Assembly (NCBI GenBank): GCA_050289625.1
Contig: JBNKGC010000005.1
Coordinates: 5,819-69,818 of the forward strand
DNA from: NIC37A-2 sp050289625
GTDB lineage: Bacteria; Myxococcota_A; Polyangia; Polyangiales; Polyangiaceae
DNA: 64,000 nucleotides
Reading direction: 5' to 3'
The notes under the pieces were generated by a model. That model ran no database searches. It worked only from the letters and a program-made list of their open reading frames with translations, and was not told the DNA's origin. The position numbers and the translations under genes are program-made. Positions 36,140 through 45,292 of this stretch are shown here, piece by piece (the first letter of the stretch is position 1; each line of letters opens with the position of its first letter).

Positions 36140-37018
36140 ATGCACTTCCCTTTGCACACCCGTAGCGTTCTGAAGGTCATTTCCGTTCTCTTCCTGCTGA
36201 CCGCATGTGGAGGAACACCGGACGCCCAATCCAACGACGAGTCCAAGGGCACCGGAGGCAGCGCGGACGGCGGAAGCGGCGGAACCGGTGGGAGCGTCGA
36301 CATCAACGTCGGCACGGGTGGGACAGGTGCGGAGAGCACCGGTGGCGGGAACGGAACCGGCGGCGCTCAAGTCGTCGACGGTGGCTGCGGTGACCGGACG
36401 ATTGACGACGGGGAGAAGTGCGACGACGGCAACCAGAAAGACGGCGACGGCTGCTCGGCGGACTGCCAGATCGAGGACGGTTGGGAGTGCCCGGTCGAGG
36501 GTGCGTCCTGTGAGCAGTGCGGAAACGGAACCAAAGAAAGCTCCGAGGAGTGCGACGACGGAAACCGCGAAGCGGGCGACGGCTGCGACGCCTCCTGCGA
36601 CATCGAAGCGGGCTTTCAGTGCGATCCAACTGGTCGAAATTGCAGCGATTGTGGCAACGGCGTCATCGAGGGTCTCGAGGTCTGCGACGACGGGAACGAG
36701 GCCGCCGACGACGGCTGCTCGGCAGACTGTCAGACCGTCGAAGTCGGCTACACCTGTTACGAAGGTGAGGCCTGCGAGAAGTGCGGCGACGGCGTTCAGG
36801 ATGCGCACGAAGCCTGCGACGACGGCAATCGCTACTCCGGAGACGGCTGCCTCTTCAATTGCAGCGCGGTCGAGGCCGGCTACGACTGTGCGGACGGCGG
36901 CGGGGTCTGCCAAAGCTGCGGCAACGGTAGAAAAGAAGGGACCGAAGCCTGTGACGATGGCAATACGGATCCCGACGACGGTTGCAACGCCGACTGCACT
37001 CAAGTGGCGAGCGGCTAA
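36140..37018 (+). CDS. giant DUF4215 lipoprotein, 5' part (ends at in-frame TAA)
   Basis: The ATG at 36140 starts a signal peptide with lipobox LTAC (Cys23), then a Gly/Ser/Thr-rich linker (about 30-75) and four complete plus one cut disulfide repeats of the myxobacterial type (DUF4215/TIGR02232; pattern CGNG...E-CDDGN...GDGC-x3-C). Translation stops at TAA 37016-37018, in the middle of the fifth repeat. The same frame then continues without shift into the large protein that follows. In the paralog at 46396-50523 the same spot codes for Phe within GPGFRC. This part alone would be a 292-residue lipoprotein. Confidence 0.8.
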   Translation: MHFPLHTRSVLKVISVLFLLTACGGTPDAQSNDESKGTGGSADGGSGGTGGSVDINVGTGGTGAESTGGGNGTGGAQVVDGGCGDRTIDDGEKCDDGNQKDGDGCSADCQIEDGWECPVEGASCEQCGNGTKESSEECDDGNREAGDGCDASCDIEAGFQCDPTGRNCSDCGNGVIEGLEVCDDGNEAADDGCSADCQTVEVGYTCYEGEACEKCGDGVQDAHEACDDGNRYSGDGCLFNCSAVEAGYDCADGGGVCQSCGNGRKEGTEACDDGNTDPDDGCNADCTQVASG

Positions 37019-37063
37019 CTTTGCGTCGTTCCCGGTCGCGCCTGCTACGAATGCGGCAACGGG

Positions 37064-40000
37064 GTGCAGGAAGGCTCGTTCACTGGCATCCACGAGAGCT
37101 GCGACGACGGAAACACCGATCCGAACGACGGTTGCTCACCGACTTGCGAAATCGAAGCAGGTACTTGGGCATGCCCCGTCCCCGGGGAGCCCTGCGTCAG
37201 CTGCGGTAACGGACAGATCGAGGGCGACCCCCTCGTCAATCTCGTCTACGAAGAGTGCGACGACTCGAACCAGGTGGCGGGTGATGGTTGCTCACCGACC
37301 TGTCAGATCGAGCCGGGTGCGACGTGCCCCGGTTCGCCGGGAGGACCTGGCGGCGACTGCACTTTGTGCGGCGACGGCACGGTGGATCCGGGCGAAACTT
37401 GCGACGACGGAAACCGCTACGACCGCGACGGTTGCTCGTCGACGTGTCAACCGGAGGGGCCGGAGTGGACCTGTCCTCCGACGGGCGGTCAGTGCTTCCA
37501 GTGTGGCAACGGCATTCGCGAGGCGAGCGGGGAAGACTGCGATGACGGCAACGACGTCGAGACCGACGGCTGTGTGAGCGACTGCACGGTGGCTCCTGGC
37601 TGGAACTGCTGGGAGCCGACGGGGTCACTGCGCAGCAAGTGTGACACCTGCGGGAATGGTACACGGGGACCGAACGAGGAATGCGACGATGGCAGTGTTG
37701 CCGGTGGGGACGGGTGTGCTGCGTGCGTCCTGGAAGGAACCTACACATGCCCCGATCCGGGCGGTGTGCAGTGCAACGACTGTGGCAACGGCACCATCGA
37801 AGGCCAGGAAGTCTGTGACGCCGGCGCGACGAACGGGGCGGGCTGCGCTTCCGACTGTTTGAGCGTTGCTGCTCACTGGAACTGCCCCGGCGGTGGGCAA
37901 CCTTGCGAGTTCTGCGGTGATGGGATCATCGATCCGAACGAAGCCTGCGACGACGGCAACTACGTCGACAATGACGGCTGCCGCAGCGACTGTCAGGCGG
38001 CCGATCCCGGTTGGATATGCACCAACGGGAGCTGCACCCAGTGCGGCAACGGCGTGCTCGACGGGCTCGAGGTGTGCGACGACGGCAACGCCAACCTGGG
38101 AGACGGATGCACGCCCGACTGCATGGAGGAGCCGGGCTGGAGCTGCTTCCCTCGCATCAACAACCCGAAGCGTTCATCCTGCGACCCGTGCGGCAACGGC
38201 ATTGTCGTGCAAGGCGAGGACTGCGACGACGGGAACCTCGACACGGGGGATGGTTGCGACGACAGCTGCCAAGCCGAAGGCGGTCAGTGGACCTGCCCGA
38301 GTGACGGTGGCGAATGCAACAACTGCGGGAACGGCACGGTCGAAGGTAACGAGGTTTGCGACGCCGGCGCGGCCAATGGCACGGGGTGCGCAGCGGATTG
38401 CCTGAGCGTTGCCGACAACTGGTACTGCGCTTCAACCGGTGGCGCTTGCTACCAGTGTGGTAACGGCGTGGTCGACCCCGGCGAAGCTTGCGATGATGGT
38501 CCCACCGCGAGTCCGGTGAGCGGCGATGGCTGTCGCGCCGACTGCCGCCAGATCGAAGACGGCTGGATCTGTCAGCCGGGAAGCTGCACCCAGTGCGGAA
38601 ATGGGCTTCCCGACGCCGGAGAGACCTGTGACGACGGTGGCTACCCGGCCGTGGGTGGCGACGGTTGCTCGGCGACCTGCCAAGCCGAGGGCGCTCCCTA
38701 CAACTGCGTGGAGTACGGCAAGCCGTGCGAGAAGTGCGGTAACGGAATCGTCGAGTCCGCCGAACAGTGCGACGACGGGGACCTCGATTCGGGTGACGGC
38801 TGCGAGAGTGACTGCTCGTTGACGCCTGGTTGGGTCTGCCCGTTGCCTGGCTTCCAGTGCAACCTCTGCGGTGACGGCCAGTACCAGGGCGTCGAGAGCT
38901 GCGACGACGGCAACACGACTTCCGGTGACGGGTGTGATGCGACCTGTCGACTCGAGCCGGGATACAGCTGCCAGGAAGGTGGCGGATGCCTTGCCAACGG
39001 TTGCGGCGATGGTGCCGTCGCCGGGAGCGAAGAGTGCGACGACGGCAACAAGCTGAGCGGCGACGGCTGCAGCATTCTTTGCAAGGTCGAGGACGGACAC
39101 GAGTGTCCGGCCAGCGGTGGCCCGTGCACCGACGTCGTGTGCGGCGACGGTGTGGTCAGCGGCTCGGAGACGTGCGACATCGCCGATCCGGCGACGCAGG
39201 CCGGTTGTGATCCCACCTGCGGTCACTGCGGTGATGGCATCGTCAGTGGTGACGAGGAGTGCGATGACGGCGGGGTCGTCGAGAGTCCCGAAGACGGTTG
39301 TGATGCCAGCTGCGCTTGGCAGCCGGATTGGGTCTGCACCGGCGATGCTGGAAATTACAGCTGCGTGCCGGATGACAGCGGCTCGGGCGGCTGTGGCAAC
39401 GGCGTTCGTGCCAATGCCGAAGAGTGCGACGACGGCAACTCCACGGACGGAGATGGGTGCACCGCCTGCACGGTGGACACCTTCTACACTTGCAGTGACG
39501 AGGTCGGCGAGCTGAGCACCTGCCGCAAGGTGCTCGAGTGGGTGGCCATTCGGGAGTTCAACATCTCGAACGTGGCGCCCGAGGGGATCCACTACGATCC
39601 TTCGACCCGCTCGTTCGTCGCGTACAAGTCGAACTCTTCGAAGACTCCTCTGGAGCTCTGCCTCGATGGCACGATGATTCAGCACCCGGACGTTCTTGCG
39701 ATGACGGATGGCGAGCTGTGCCCGGCAGGCTCGACGTTCGGGGATGCTGGCTGCAGCGTGTACGCGTACACTAACCCAGAGGCTCGCATTTGGCCGTACT
39801 CCGGAGCGAGCGGCGTGACGGGGGCTACGTATGACCCATTCAGCGAGACCTGGCTCTTCCTGGATGCGAACGGTCTGACCCGGGTGGATGACCTCACCGG
39901 AACGGGTGCCGTCAACGCTTCCCTGTCCGGTAATGCCATCGCCGTTGGTGACGACGGTCGACTGTACGTTGCAGTCGACGGCGCCAGCGAGATCCGTGCT

Positions 40001-42673
40001 TACGCTCGTGACGACGGGCAGTCCCTCGGGTTCGATCTGAGCACCGCAGACTCGTCGTTTACGGTTCCCCACAAGAAGCCCCTGGACGCCCTGTTCGCGA
40101 TGCCGGGCTTTGGGCTGCTCGGGACATTCACCGACGAGTACAACGGCGCCCCCTTGGAGTTCCGCTTCTTCGAGACTGACTCCACGGGAACACCGGATCC
40201 CACGGCTCGTTCGAGGATGCCTGGTGATCTCATCCGGTCCACCGACGTGTACGGCCAGCCCCTGCCCACGCCCGATGCTTGGGACAAGGAGGCAGCGGGG
40301 TCAGAAACGTCGACCGATGGCTCAGGCTTCGTCGTCTGCTCACGCAACCCGTCGATGCCCTGCTATCTGTTCGCGCAGACTTGCTCGGCAGATTCCGACT
40401 GTCGGGACGGCACGTTCTGCCGCACGTACGAAGATGCGAATGGCAACGAGCAGCTCGATCCAGGTGAGGAGCTGGCGACGCCTTACTGCTGGTCGCCCGC
40501 CTTGGCGCGCGACGACTACGAGACGGTCAATCGCAGCGACGTCGACGTTCCGATTCTGGTTCTGTCGAACGACACGACGAGCGAGGCGACCTGTCGCGAG
40601 AGCACCGTCGAGGTCGAGAGCACCACGGCGACCTTGTACGGGGGCACCGCCATGGTCGTGATCGACGATCCTGCGACCTGCGGGGGACCGTCGTCGTGCG
40701 TAACCTACACGCCTCCGGCGGACGGCACGTGCAACGTCGTGGATAGCTTCGACTACACCGCTCTGCTCGGTGGCGGTCAGGAAGACCAGGCGACGGTACA
40801 CGTGACCATCACCTGCAGCTGCGGCGACGGTACGCTCGACGCCGACGAGGAGTGCGATGACGGGGGCACCACTCCCGGCGACGGCTGCTCGGCGAGCTGC
40901 ACGGTGGAAGCCTCCTGCGGCGACGGAACCTTGCAAGCTGGCGAGGCTTGTGACGATGGAAACAACGTTTCCGGCGACGGATGCTCGTGGGATTGCCGCT
41001 CCGAAGGATGTGGCAATGGCAAAGAGGAGCCGAGCGAGGAGTGCGACGACGGCAACACGATCTCCGGTGATGGCTGCAGAGCCAACTGCACCGCCGAGGT
41101 CTGCGGCGATGGCATCGTCGACGCTGGTGAACAGTGCGACGACGGCAACAAGACGTCCGGTGACGGTTGCGACGACACGACCCTCGGTGGCTGCACCCTG
41201 GAGCCCGTCTGCGGTGACGGCTTCAAGGACATCACCGAGGATTGCGACGACGGTGCCAACGGTGACGACACCGACGGCTGCCGCGACGATTGCACAATTC
41301 CGGATTGCGGTGACGGCACTCTCGACCTAGGTGAGGAGTGCGACGACGACAACAATGCGTCCGGTGACGGTTGTTCGTGGGACTGCTTGGTAGAGCAGTG
41401 CGGCAATGGTCGCGTCGACTACGGCGAGTACTGCGACGACGGCAACACGGACTCGGGCGATGGCTGCAGCGACGTCTGCGGAATCGAAATCTGCGGCAAC
41501 AACATCCAGGACGCCGGCGAAGCCTGCGACGACGGCGCCAACGGCAACGACACCGACGGCTGTCGTGACAACTGCACCGTTCCCCGCTGTGGTGACCACG
41601 TCCTCGATGCCGGCGAGCAGTGCGACGACGGGAACAACCAGGACGGTGACGGCTGCACCATGGGCTGCATCTCCGAGACAGTCTGCGGTGACGGCATCTT
41701 GGATCCCGGCGAGGAGTGCGATGACGCGAACACCATCTCCGGCGACGGCTGCAGCTACGACTGTCGCCTGGAAGAGTGCGGCAACGGTATCGTCGAAGCA
41801 GGCGAACAGTGCGACGACGGTGATCTGGACGACACTGACAACTGTCGGACCGACTGCAAGGTGCCGCAATGCGGTGACAACTTCATCGACAACATCAGTC
41901 GCGGCGAGACGTGCGACGACGGCAACACCGTGTCGGGTGATGGCTGCAGCGCATTCTGTCTGATCGAAGCGGTCTGCGGGAACACGACCGTCGACCCGGG
42001 TGAAGAGTGCGACGACGGCAACCAGATGTCGGGAGACGGCTGTTCTGCCACCTGCAAGTGGGAGAGCTGCGGTGACGGTATCCTCGATGCCGGCGAAGCC
42101 TGCGACCCGTTGGATCCGATGACCGGTTCCACCTGCCGCGCCGATTGCACGGTGATCGCCTGCGGCGACGGGGTCTTCGATCCGGGCGAGGAGTGCGACG
42201 ACGGGAACCAGATGTCCGGCGACGGCTGTGACGACACGGCGCTCGGGCTCTGCACGCTCGAGACCGTGTGCGGAGACGGAAAGCGCGAAGCCTCTGAGGA
42301 GTGCGACGACAAGAACTCGGTGAGTGGCGATGGTTGCAGCTCTGTCTGCCGCTGGGAGTACTGCGGCAACGGCGTGGTCGACGTCGATGCCGCGGGCAAT
42401 GCCAAGGAAGAGTGCGACGACGGGAACAACCAATCTGGAGACGGCTGCAGCTCGATCTGCAAAGACGAACCGCTGTGCGGTGACGGCGTCGTCGAAGGCT
42501 CCGAGCAGTGCGACGACAAGAACACGACGAGCGGCGACGGCTGCTCCAGTGACTGCCGTCGGGAAGCATGGTGCGGCGACGGCAAGGTGGATCCGGGTGA
42601 GCAGTGCGACCCGGCGGATCCGGTCACCGGATCCGGATGCACCCAGAACTGCACAGTGCAGATCATCCGCTGA
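37064..42673 (+). CDS. giant DUF4215 protein, 3' part
   Basis: This is the same frame as the gene at 36140, from the first GTG after the TAA; it has no signal peptide of its own. The 1869 residues carry 18 further DUF4215 disulfide repeats, then a non-repeat central block of about 440 residues starting WVAIREFNISNVAPEGIHYDP. The last part of that block (DDYETVNRSDVDVPILVLSNDT...) looks like an Ig-like/cadherin-like domain. Another 19 repeats run to the end. With the upstream part the protein would have 42 repeats. It is exported and disulfide-bonded if made. Separate initiation at 37064 is unlikely to yield an exported protein. Confidence 0.8.
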   Translation: MQEGSFTGIHESCDDGNTDPNDGCSPTCEIEAGTWACPVPGEPCVSCGNGQIEGDPLVNLVYEECDDSNQVAGDGCSPTCQIEPGATCPGSPGGPGGDCTLCGDGTVDPGETCDDGNRYDRDGCSSTCQPEGPEWTCPPTGGQCFQCGNGIREASGEDCDDGNDVETDGCVSDCTVAPGWNCWEPTGSLRSKCDTCGNGTRGPNEECDDGSVAGGDGCAACVLEGTYTCPDPGGVQCNDCGNGTIEGQEVCDAGATNGAGCASDCLSVAAHWNCPGGGQPCEFCGDGIIDPNEACDDGNYVDNDGCRSDCQAADPGWICTNGSCTQCGNGVLDGLEVCDDGNANLGDGCTPDCMEEPGWSCFPRINNPKRSSCDPCGNGIVVQGEDCDDGNLDTGDGCDDSCQAEGGQWTCPSDGGECNNCGNGTVEGNEVCDAGAANGTGCAADCLSVADNWYCASTGGACYQCGNGVVDPGEACDDGPTASPVSGDGCRADCRQIEDGWICQPGSCTQCGNGLPDAGETCDDGGYPAVGGDGCSATCQAEGAPYNCVEYGKPCEKCGNGIVESAEQCDDGDLDSGDGCESDCSLTPGWVCPLPGFQCNLCGDGQYQGVESCDDGNTTSGDGCDATCRLEPGYSCQEGGGCLANGCGDGAVAGSEECDDGNKLSGDGCSILCKVEDGHECPASGGPCTDVVCGDGVVSGSETCDIADPATQAGCDPTCGHCGDGIVSGDEECDDGGVVESPEDGCDASCAWQPDWVCTGDAGNYSCVPDDSGSGGCGNGVRANAEECDDGNSTDGDGCTACTVDTFYTCSDEVGELSTCRKVLEWVAIREFNISNVAPEGIHYDPSTRSFVAYKSNSSKTPLELCLDGTMIQHPDVLAMTDGELCPAGSTFGDAGCSVYAYTNPEARIWPYSGASGVTGATYDPFSETWLFLDANGLTRVDDLTGTGAVNASLSGNAIAVGDDGRLYVAVDGASEIRAYARDDGQSLGFDLSTADSSFTVPHKKPLDALFAMPGFGLLGTFTDEYNGAPLEFRFFETDSTGTPDPTARSRMPGDLIRSTDVYGQPLPTPDAWDKEAAGSETSTDGSGFVVCSRNPSMPCYLFAQTCSADSDCRDGTFCRTYEDANGNEQLDPGEELATPYCWSPALARDDYETVNRSDVDVPILVLSNDTTSEATCRESTVEVESTTATLYGGTAMVVIDDPATCGGPSSCVTYTPPADGTCNVVDSFDYTALLGGGQEDQATVHVTITCSCGDGTLDADEECDDGGTTPGDGCSASCTVEASCGDGTLQAGEACDDGNNVSGDGCSWDCRSEGCGNGKEEPSEECDDGNTISGDGCRANCTAEVCGDGIVDAGEQCDDGNKTSGDGCDDTTLGGCTLEPVCGDGFKDITEDCDDGANGDDTDGCRDDCTIPDCGDGTLDLGEECDDDNNASGDGCSWDCLVEQCGNGRVDYGEYCDDGNTDSGDGCSDVCGIEICGNNIQDAGEACDDGANGNDTDGCRDNCTVPRCGDHVLDAGEQCDDGNNQDGDGCTMGCISETVCGDGILDPGEECDDANTISGDGCSYDCRLEECGNGIVEAGEQCDDGDLDDTDNCRTDCKVPQCGDNFIDNISRGETCDDGNTVSGDGCSAFCLIEAVCGNTTVDPGEECDDGNQMSGDGCSATCKWESCGDGILDAGEACDPLDPMTGSTCRADCTVIACGDGVFDPGEECDDGNQMSGDGCDDTALGLCTLETVCGDGKREASEECDDKNSVSGDGCSSVCRWEYCGNGVVDVDAAGNAKEECDDGNNQSGDGCSSICKDEPLCGDGVVEGSEQCDDKNTTSGDGCSSDCRREAWCGDGKVDPGEQCDPADPVTGSGCTQNCTVQIIR

Positions 42674-42716
42674 GGCGGGTGCCGAAGGCGGGGCTCACCC
42701 CTGCCAGGCGACAATC

Positions 42717-42748
42717 GAAAGCGACCGCTCCTCGGAGCGGTCGCTTTC
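42717..42748 (+). terminator. Rho-independent terminator after the giant gene
   Basis: A perfect 15-bp inverted repeat (GAAAGCGACCGCTCC / GGAGCGGTCGCTTTC) with a 2-base centre is followed by CGTTTTC. It is almost identical to the hairpin behind the paralogous giant gene at 46342-46373. Confidence 0.9.
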
Positions 42749-42796
42749 CGTTTTCTGCCATCACCGCAAGCGTTCGTCGGTATAAGAGCGAAGCGT

Positions 42797-43252
42797 ATGA
42801 AAAGCGAGCGGTCGACCGCGACGAGCAAACAACCAGAGACCGCAGCATCGGGCGCGAAACTCGGTTGCGCCGTGTTCTTGGCACTCGTGTTGGGCGGCTC
42901 GCTGGTGGTTCTCTTCGTCGTGCTGAGCGGAGCGCACGACGCGGGACGAAAGGCGCTCGACGGCTACGTCGCGTCGATTCGGAAAGGCGCGACGGTGAGT
43001 CCTGTCGTCGCGGGCGAGGAGTCCAGCGCCGTCACGGAGCTCCTCCGTAGAACGAGCTCGCTTTCCGTATCGAACTTCCAGAGTCAACACGGCACGAGCT
43101 GTTTCTGGGTGGCGCTCTCGGCGAGCGGACGCCAGGTGGACGCCCGCTTCGTTCTTTCCGAACGGGGCTCGTCCAGCGAAGTCGTCGAAGTCTCACTCAG
43201 GCGCGAGTGCGAGTGCCCCATCGACTTCGAGCAGCCGTGTCACCTCCGGTGA
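42797..43252 (+). CDS. small membrane-anchored protein of unknown function
   Basis: The 151-residue protein has a cytoplasmic N-terminus of about 22 residues, one strongly hydrophobic helix (about 23-45: GCAVFLALVLGGSLVVLFVVL) and an extracytoplasmic domain of about 100 residues that ends with the Cys-rich RRECECPIDFEQPCHLR. I do not recognise the domain. The gene lies directly behind the terminator of the giant protein. Confidence 0.65.
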   Translation: MKSERSTATSKQPETAASGAKLGCAVFLALVLGGSLVVLFVVLSGAHDAGRKALDGYVASIRKGATVSPVVAGEESSAVTELLRRTSSLSVSNFQSQHGTSCFWVALSASGRQVDARFVLSERGSSSEVVEVSLRRECECPIDFEQPCHLR

Positions 43253-43367
43253 GTCCTCCCCGGCGGACATTCTGTGGGGACTCTGGGTGCGGTCGGAGCA
43301 GGCGACGAGAGGCAGTTCGGCGGTCTCGTCTCGCCCCGGGCGTCGACCGCCGCAAGCGGTCATCGCT

Positions 43368-43814
43368 CTAGTCGGCGGGCCAGGGGTCGTTCGCGGGGGC
43401 TTCCCGTGATTCCGGGACACCGTTTTCGACCAGGTTCCGACGCAGGCTGCGCAAGAGCGTGAGATCGGCTGTGATGTCCGTTTCTCCGACTTCCTCGTTG
43501 TAGTCTTCGACTGCCGCGATCAAAGCATCGAGGGACTGAACCGTCTCCTCGGTAGCGAGACCGCTCGCGAAGGTCGTTACGGCGTTTTCGAGACCGACGA
43601 AGATGTTCATCATCACGAAGTTCTTTTGGACGGCTGCGATGTCGTCGCCTTGGAAGAAGCCCGTCGGGCGCAGCTCGTCGGTGGCGTAGGGATAACTCAC
43701 GGTCACCGTGTCCGAGACGATCTCGTTGCTGCCCGGCTCGCGGAACCGAAGTTGCAGGGTCGCCACGTCGGAATCCTCGGGGCCCGGGGTTCCCGCTGGC
43801 ATCAGCTCGACCAT
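43368..43814 (-). pseudogene. C-terminal part of a VWA-domain lipoprotein
   Basis: The 148 residues match the C-terminal region of myxobacterial/YfbK-like VWA proteins: it starts in the VELMP strand that follows the VWA domain, continues with VTVSYPYATDE and GFFQGDDIAAVQKNFVMMNIFVGLENAV, and ends in the usual helical part. The ATG at 43814 overlaps the TGA of the frame holding the N-terminal part (TGATG), but it is in a different frame. The VWA domain that should lie between is missing. Confidence 0.6.
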
Positions 43815-44158
43815 CAGAGTGGAAGCTCCGTGTGGTGCTCGGCAAAGAAGCCAGCGGCGTCGAGCGACTCGACCGGCGGAACTTGCCCCGAGTCGACGGC
43901 TTTTCGAAAGAAGCCGAAGTCTTGCGAGCCGCCCAGGGAGACGTTCGAGCCACCCTGCACGGGGGAGGCTGGGCCGTTCGCCGCCGAGCTCGCGACTGCG
44001 CGATCGCCGTCATCGACCGCACTGCAGCCGTACTGGAGTGAGAGCAGGGCCCCGAGGAGTCCGATGCCGCCGCGACCGAGGCGGAGCCGTCGGCGCTGGG
44101 GAAGCGGAGGAGTCGGCTGAGGCGAGAGGCAGGCTGTGGAGTGAAGCAAGTGGTTCAT
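43814..44158 (-). pseudogene. N-terminal part of a VWA-domain lipoprotein
   Basis: From the ATG at 44158 (GGAG box upstream) the frame gives 114 residues: a long signal peptide with lipobox YGC (Cys45), a Ser/Ala-rich linker and the family's N-terminal signature DFGFFRKAVDSGQVPPVESL-DAAGFFAEHHTELP. It then runs into TGA at 43814-43816. In full-length relatives about 300-350 residues with the VWA fold (DxSxS metal site) follow. Here the sequence jumps directly to the C-terminal region. An internal deletion with a frame change explains both pieces. Confidence 0.6.
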
Positions 44159-44306
44159 GAGGTGTCTCCAGATGATTTGAAAGGGAGAGAATTTCCCGAA
44201 GTTCGAGCGCACCAGTCCCTTGCGCACGGAGGGTTCCGTGCGAGTCCGCCAAGAGCGGTTCGCGTGTCAGCCCCGAGCGGGCGGAAAGATCGATTGCCGG
44301 GTCGGT

Positions 44307-45197
44307 TCAGCGTCGGTCGGAACGAAGTCGGTGTCTCCTTCGCTCGGCGCCCACGACGAGGAGGGCAAGACCGAGTAGGAAGGCTCCAAAACCGGCCGTT
44401 CTGGCGGAGGGCAGCGCTTGGCTGGGCGGGCCCCCTGCGAGACTGCAGCCGGCCTCCAGAGGAGGTGAGGAGGAAGAACAACTCCAGTCGAGCGTGACCA
44501 TTTGGCTCTCGAACGGTTCCTCTCCCGCGAGGTGCGCGCGCAGCGTCAGACTCGGGAAGCGAGCGCAATCGTCTGCGACGCAAGCGGGCACCGCGACGAC
44601 CGCGATGCCGTCCTGCACTTGAAGATCGCCCGGGGCGATCAGGGGTTCGAACTCCGTGTTCGAAGCGGACACGTCGAGCCCGAGTGTGGCGACGTGCGCC
44701 GCGGCCTCCGGGCTCAGTTCGATGAGCAGCGAGGTCTGGCAGCCGCTCTCGACGAGAGTCGTGACGCTTCCGAGGGAGGTGGGAGCTGCTACCTCGTCGG
44801 TGACGACCAGCTCGCGCGGCATGTCCTCGCCGGGGATGCGCACCTGGTACTGCCCAGGCGCGAGCGGTTCAGTGCTTCGGATCAAGGTGTTGCCGCTGTC
44901 GATGAGCTCGCGCTCGACGGGAATGACGTTCCCGTCGAGATCGGTCAACTCGAAGCTCGCGACGGGCTCCTCACCGCAGGCTGTCGGGAGGACGAAAAGC
45001 TTGTCATCCGACGGGATGCTGCCACCCGGCTGAAGGGGCAAGGGATCCGTGCAGGGGACGAGCGACCCCGTTTGGCCCCCTTGGTGCCCGCCGCCGCTCC
45101 CCCCATTGCTGACGGAGCGGTCTCCGGAGTCGTCGCTCGCACAGCCGACGACCGTGAGCAGCAGGCAAAGCCAAGAGAGGCGGCGCAGCTCCTTCAT
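44307..45197 (-). CDS. lipoprotein with an additional MYXO-CTERM-like C-terminal anchor
   Basis: From the ATG at 45197 the protein has 296 residues. At the N-terminus there is a lipobox (VVGC, Cys19). The C-terminus has Cys251 in AGCSLAGG, a hydrophobic helix (about 270-284: GFGAFLLGLALLVVG) and an Arg-rich end (ERRRHRLRSDRR); this is the layout of the MYXO-CTERM sorting signal. Between them lies a two-domain beta-rich part of about 220 residues with three Cys pairs. Having both anchors is unusual. The gene is divergent from the XRE/TIGR02147-like regulator with only 95 nt between the starts. Confidence 0.75.
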   Translation of the reverse strand: MKELRRLSWLCLLLTVVGCASDDSGDRSVSNGGSGGGHQGGQTGSLVPCTDPLPLQPGGSIPSDDKLFVLPTACGEEPVASFELTDLDGNVIPVERELIDSGNTLIRSTEPLAPGQYQVRIPGEDMPRELVVTDEVAAPTSLGSVTTLVESGCQTSLLIELSPEAAAHVATLGLDVSASNTEFEPLIAPGDLQVQDGIAVVAVPACVADDCARFPSLTLRAHLAGEEPFESQMVTLDWSCSSSSPPLEAGCSLAGGPPSQALPSARTAGFGAFLLGLALLVVGAERRRHRLRSDRR

Positions 45198-45242
45198 GCG
45201 AAGCACTATGCACGAGCCCCCTCGAGTGAACCAGGGCAGTTT

Positions 45243-45285
45243 AGAACATACCGTGGCGCATTCTGGAGCATAGATGTACTGTTCT
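45243..45285. promoter_or_regulatory. inverted repeat in the divergent promoter, possible operator
   Basis: AGAACA (45243-45248) and TGTTCT (45280-45285) form an inverted repeat centred between the divergent starts at 45197 and 45293, in an A/T-rich stretch. The regulator next to it is the obvious candidate to bind here; there is no direct evidence. Confidence 0.35.
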
Positions 45286-45292
45286 GATAGAT

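Noticed and set aside
40110..40661. Long alternate frames inside the giant DUF4215 genes (also at 36207-37577 and 38432-40072)
   Set aside because: They are frames opposite or shifted to a repetitive GC-rich gene; their repeats mirror the codons of the true frame and carry no independent features.
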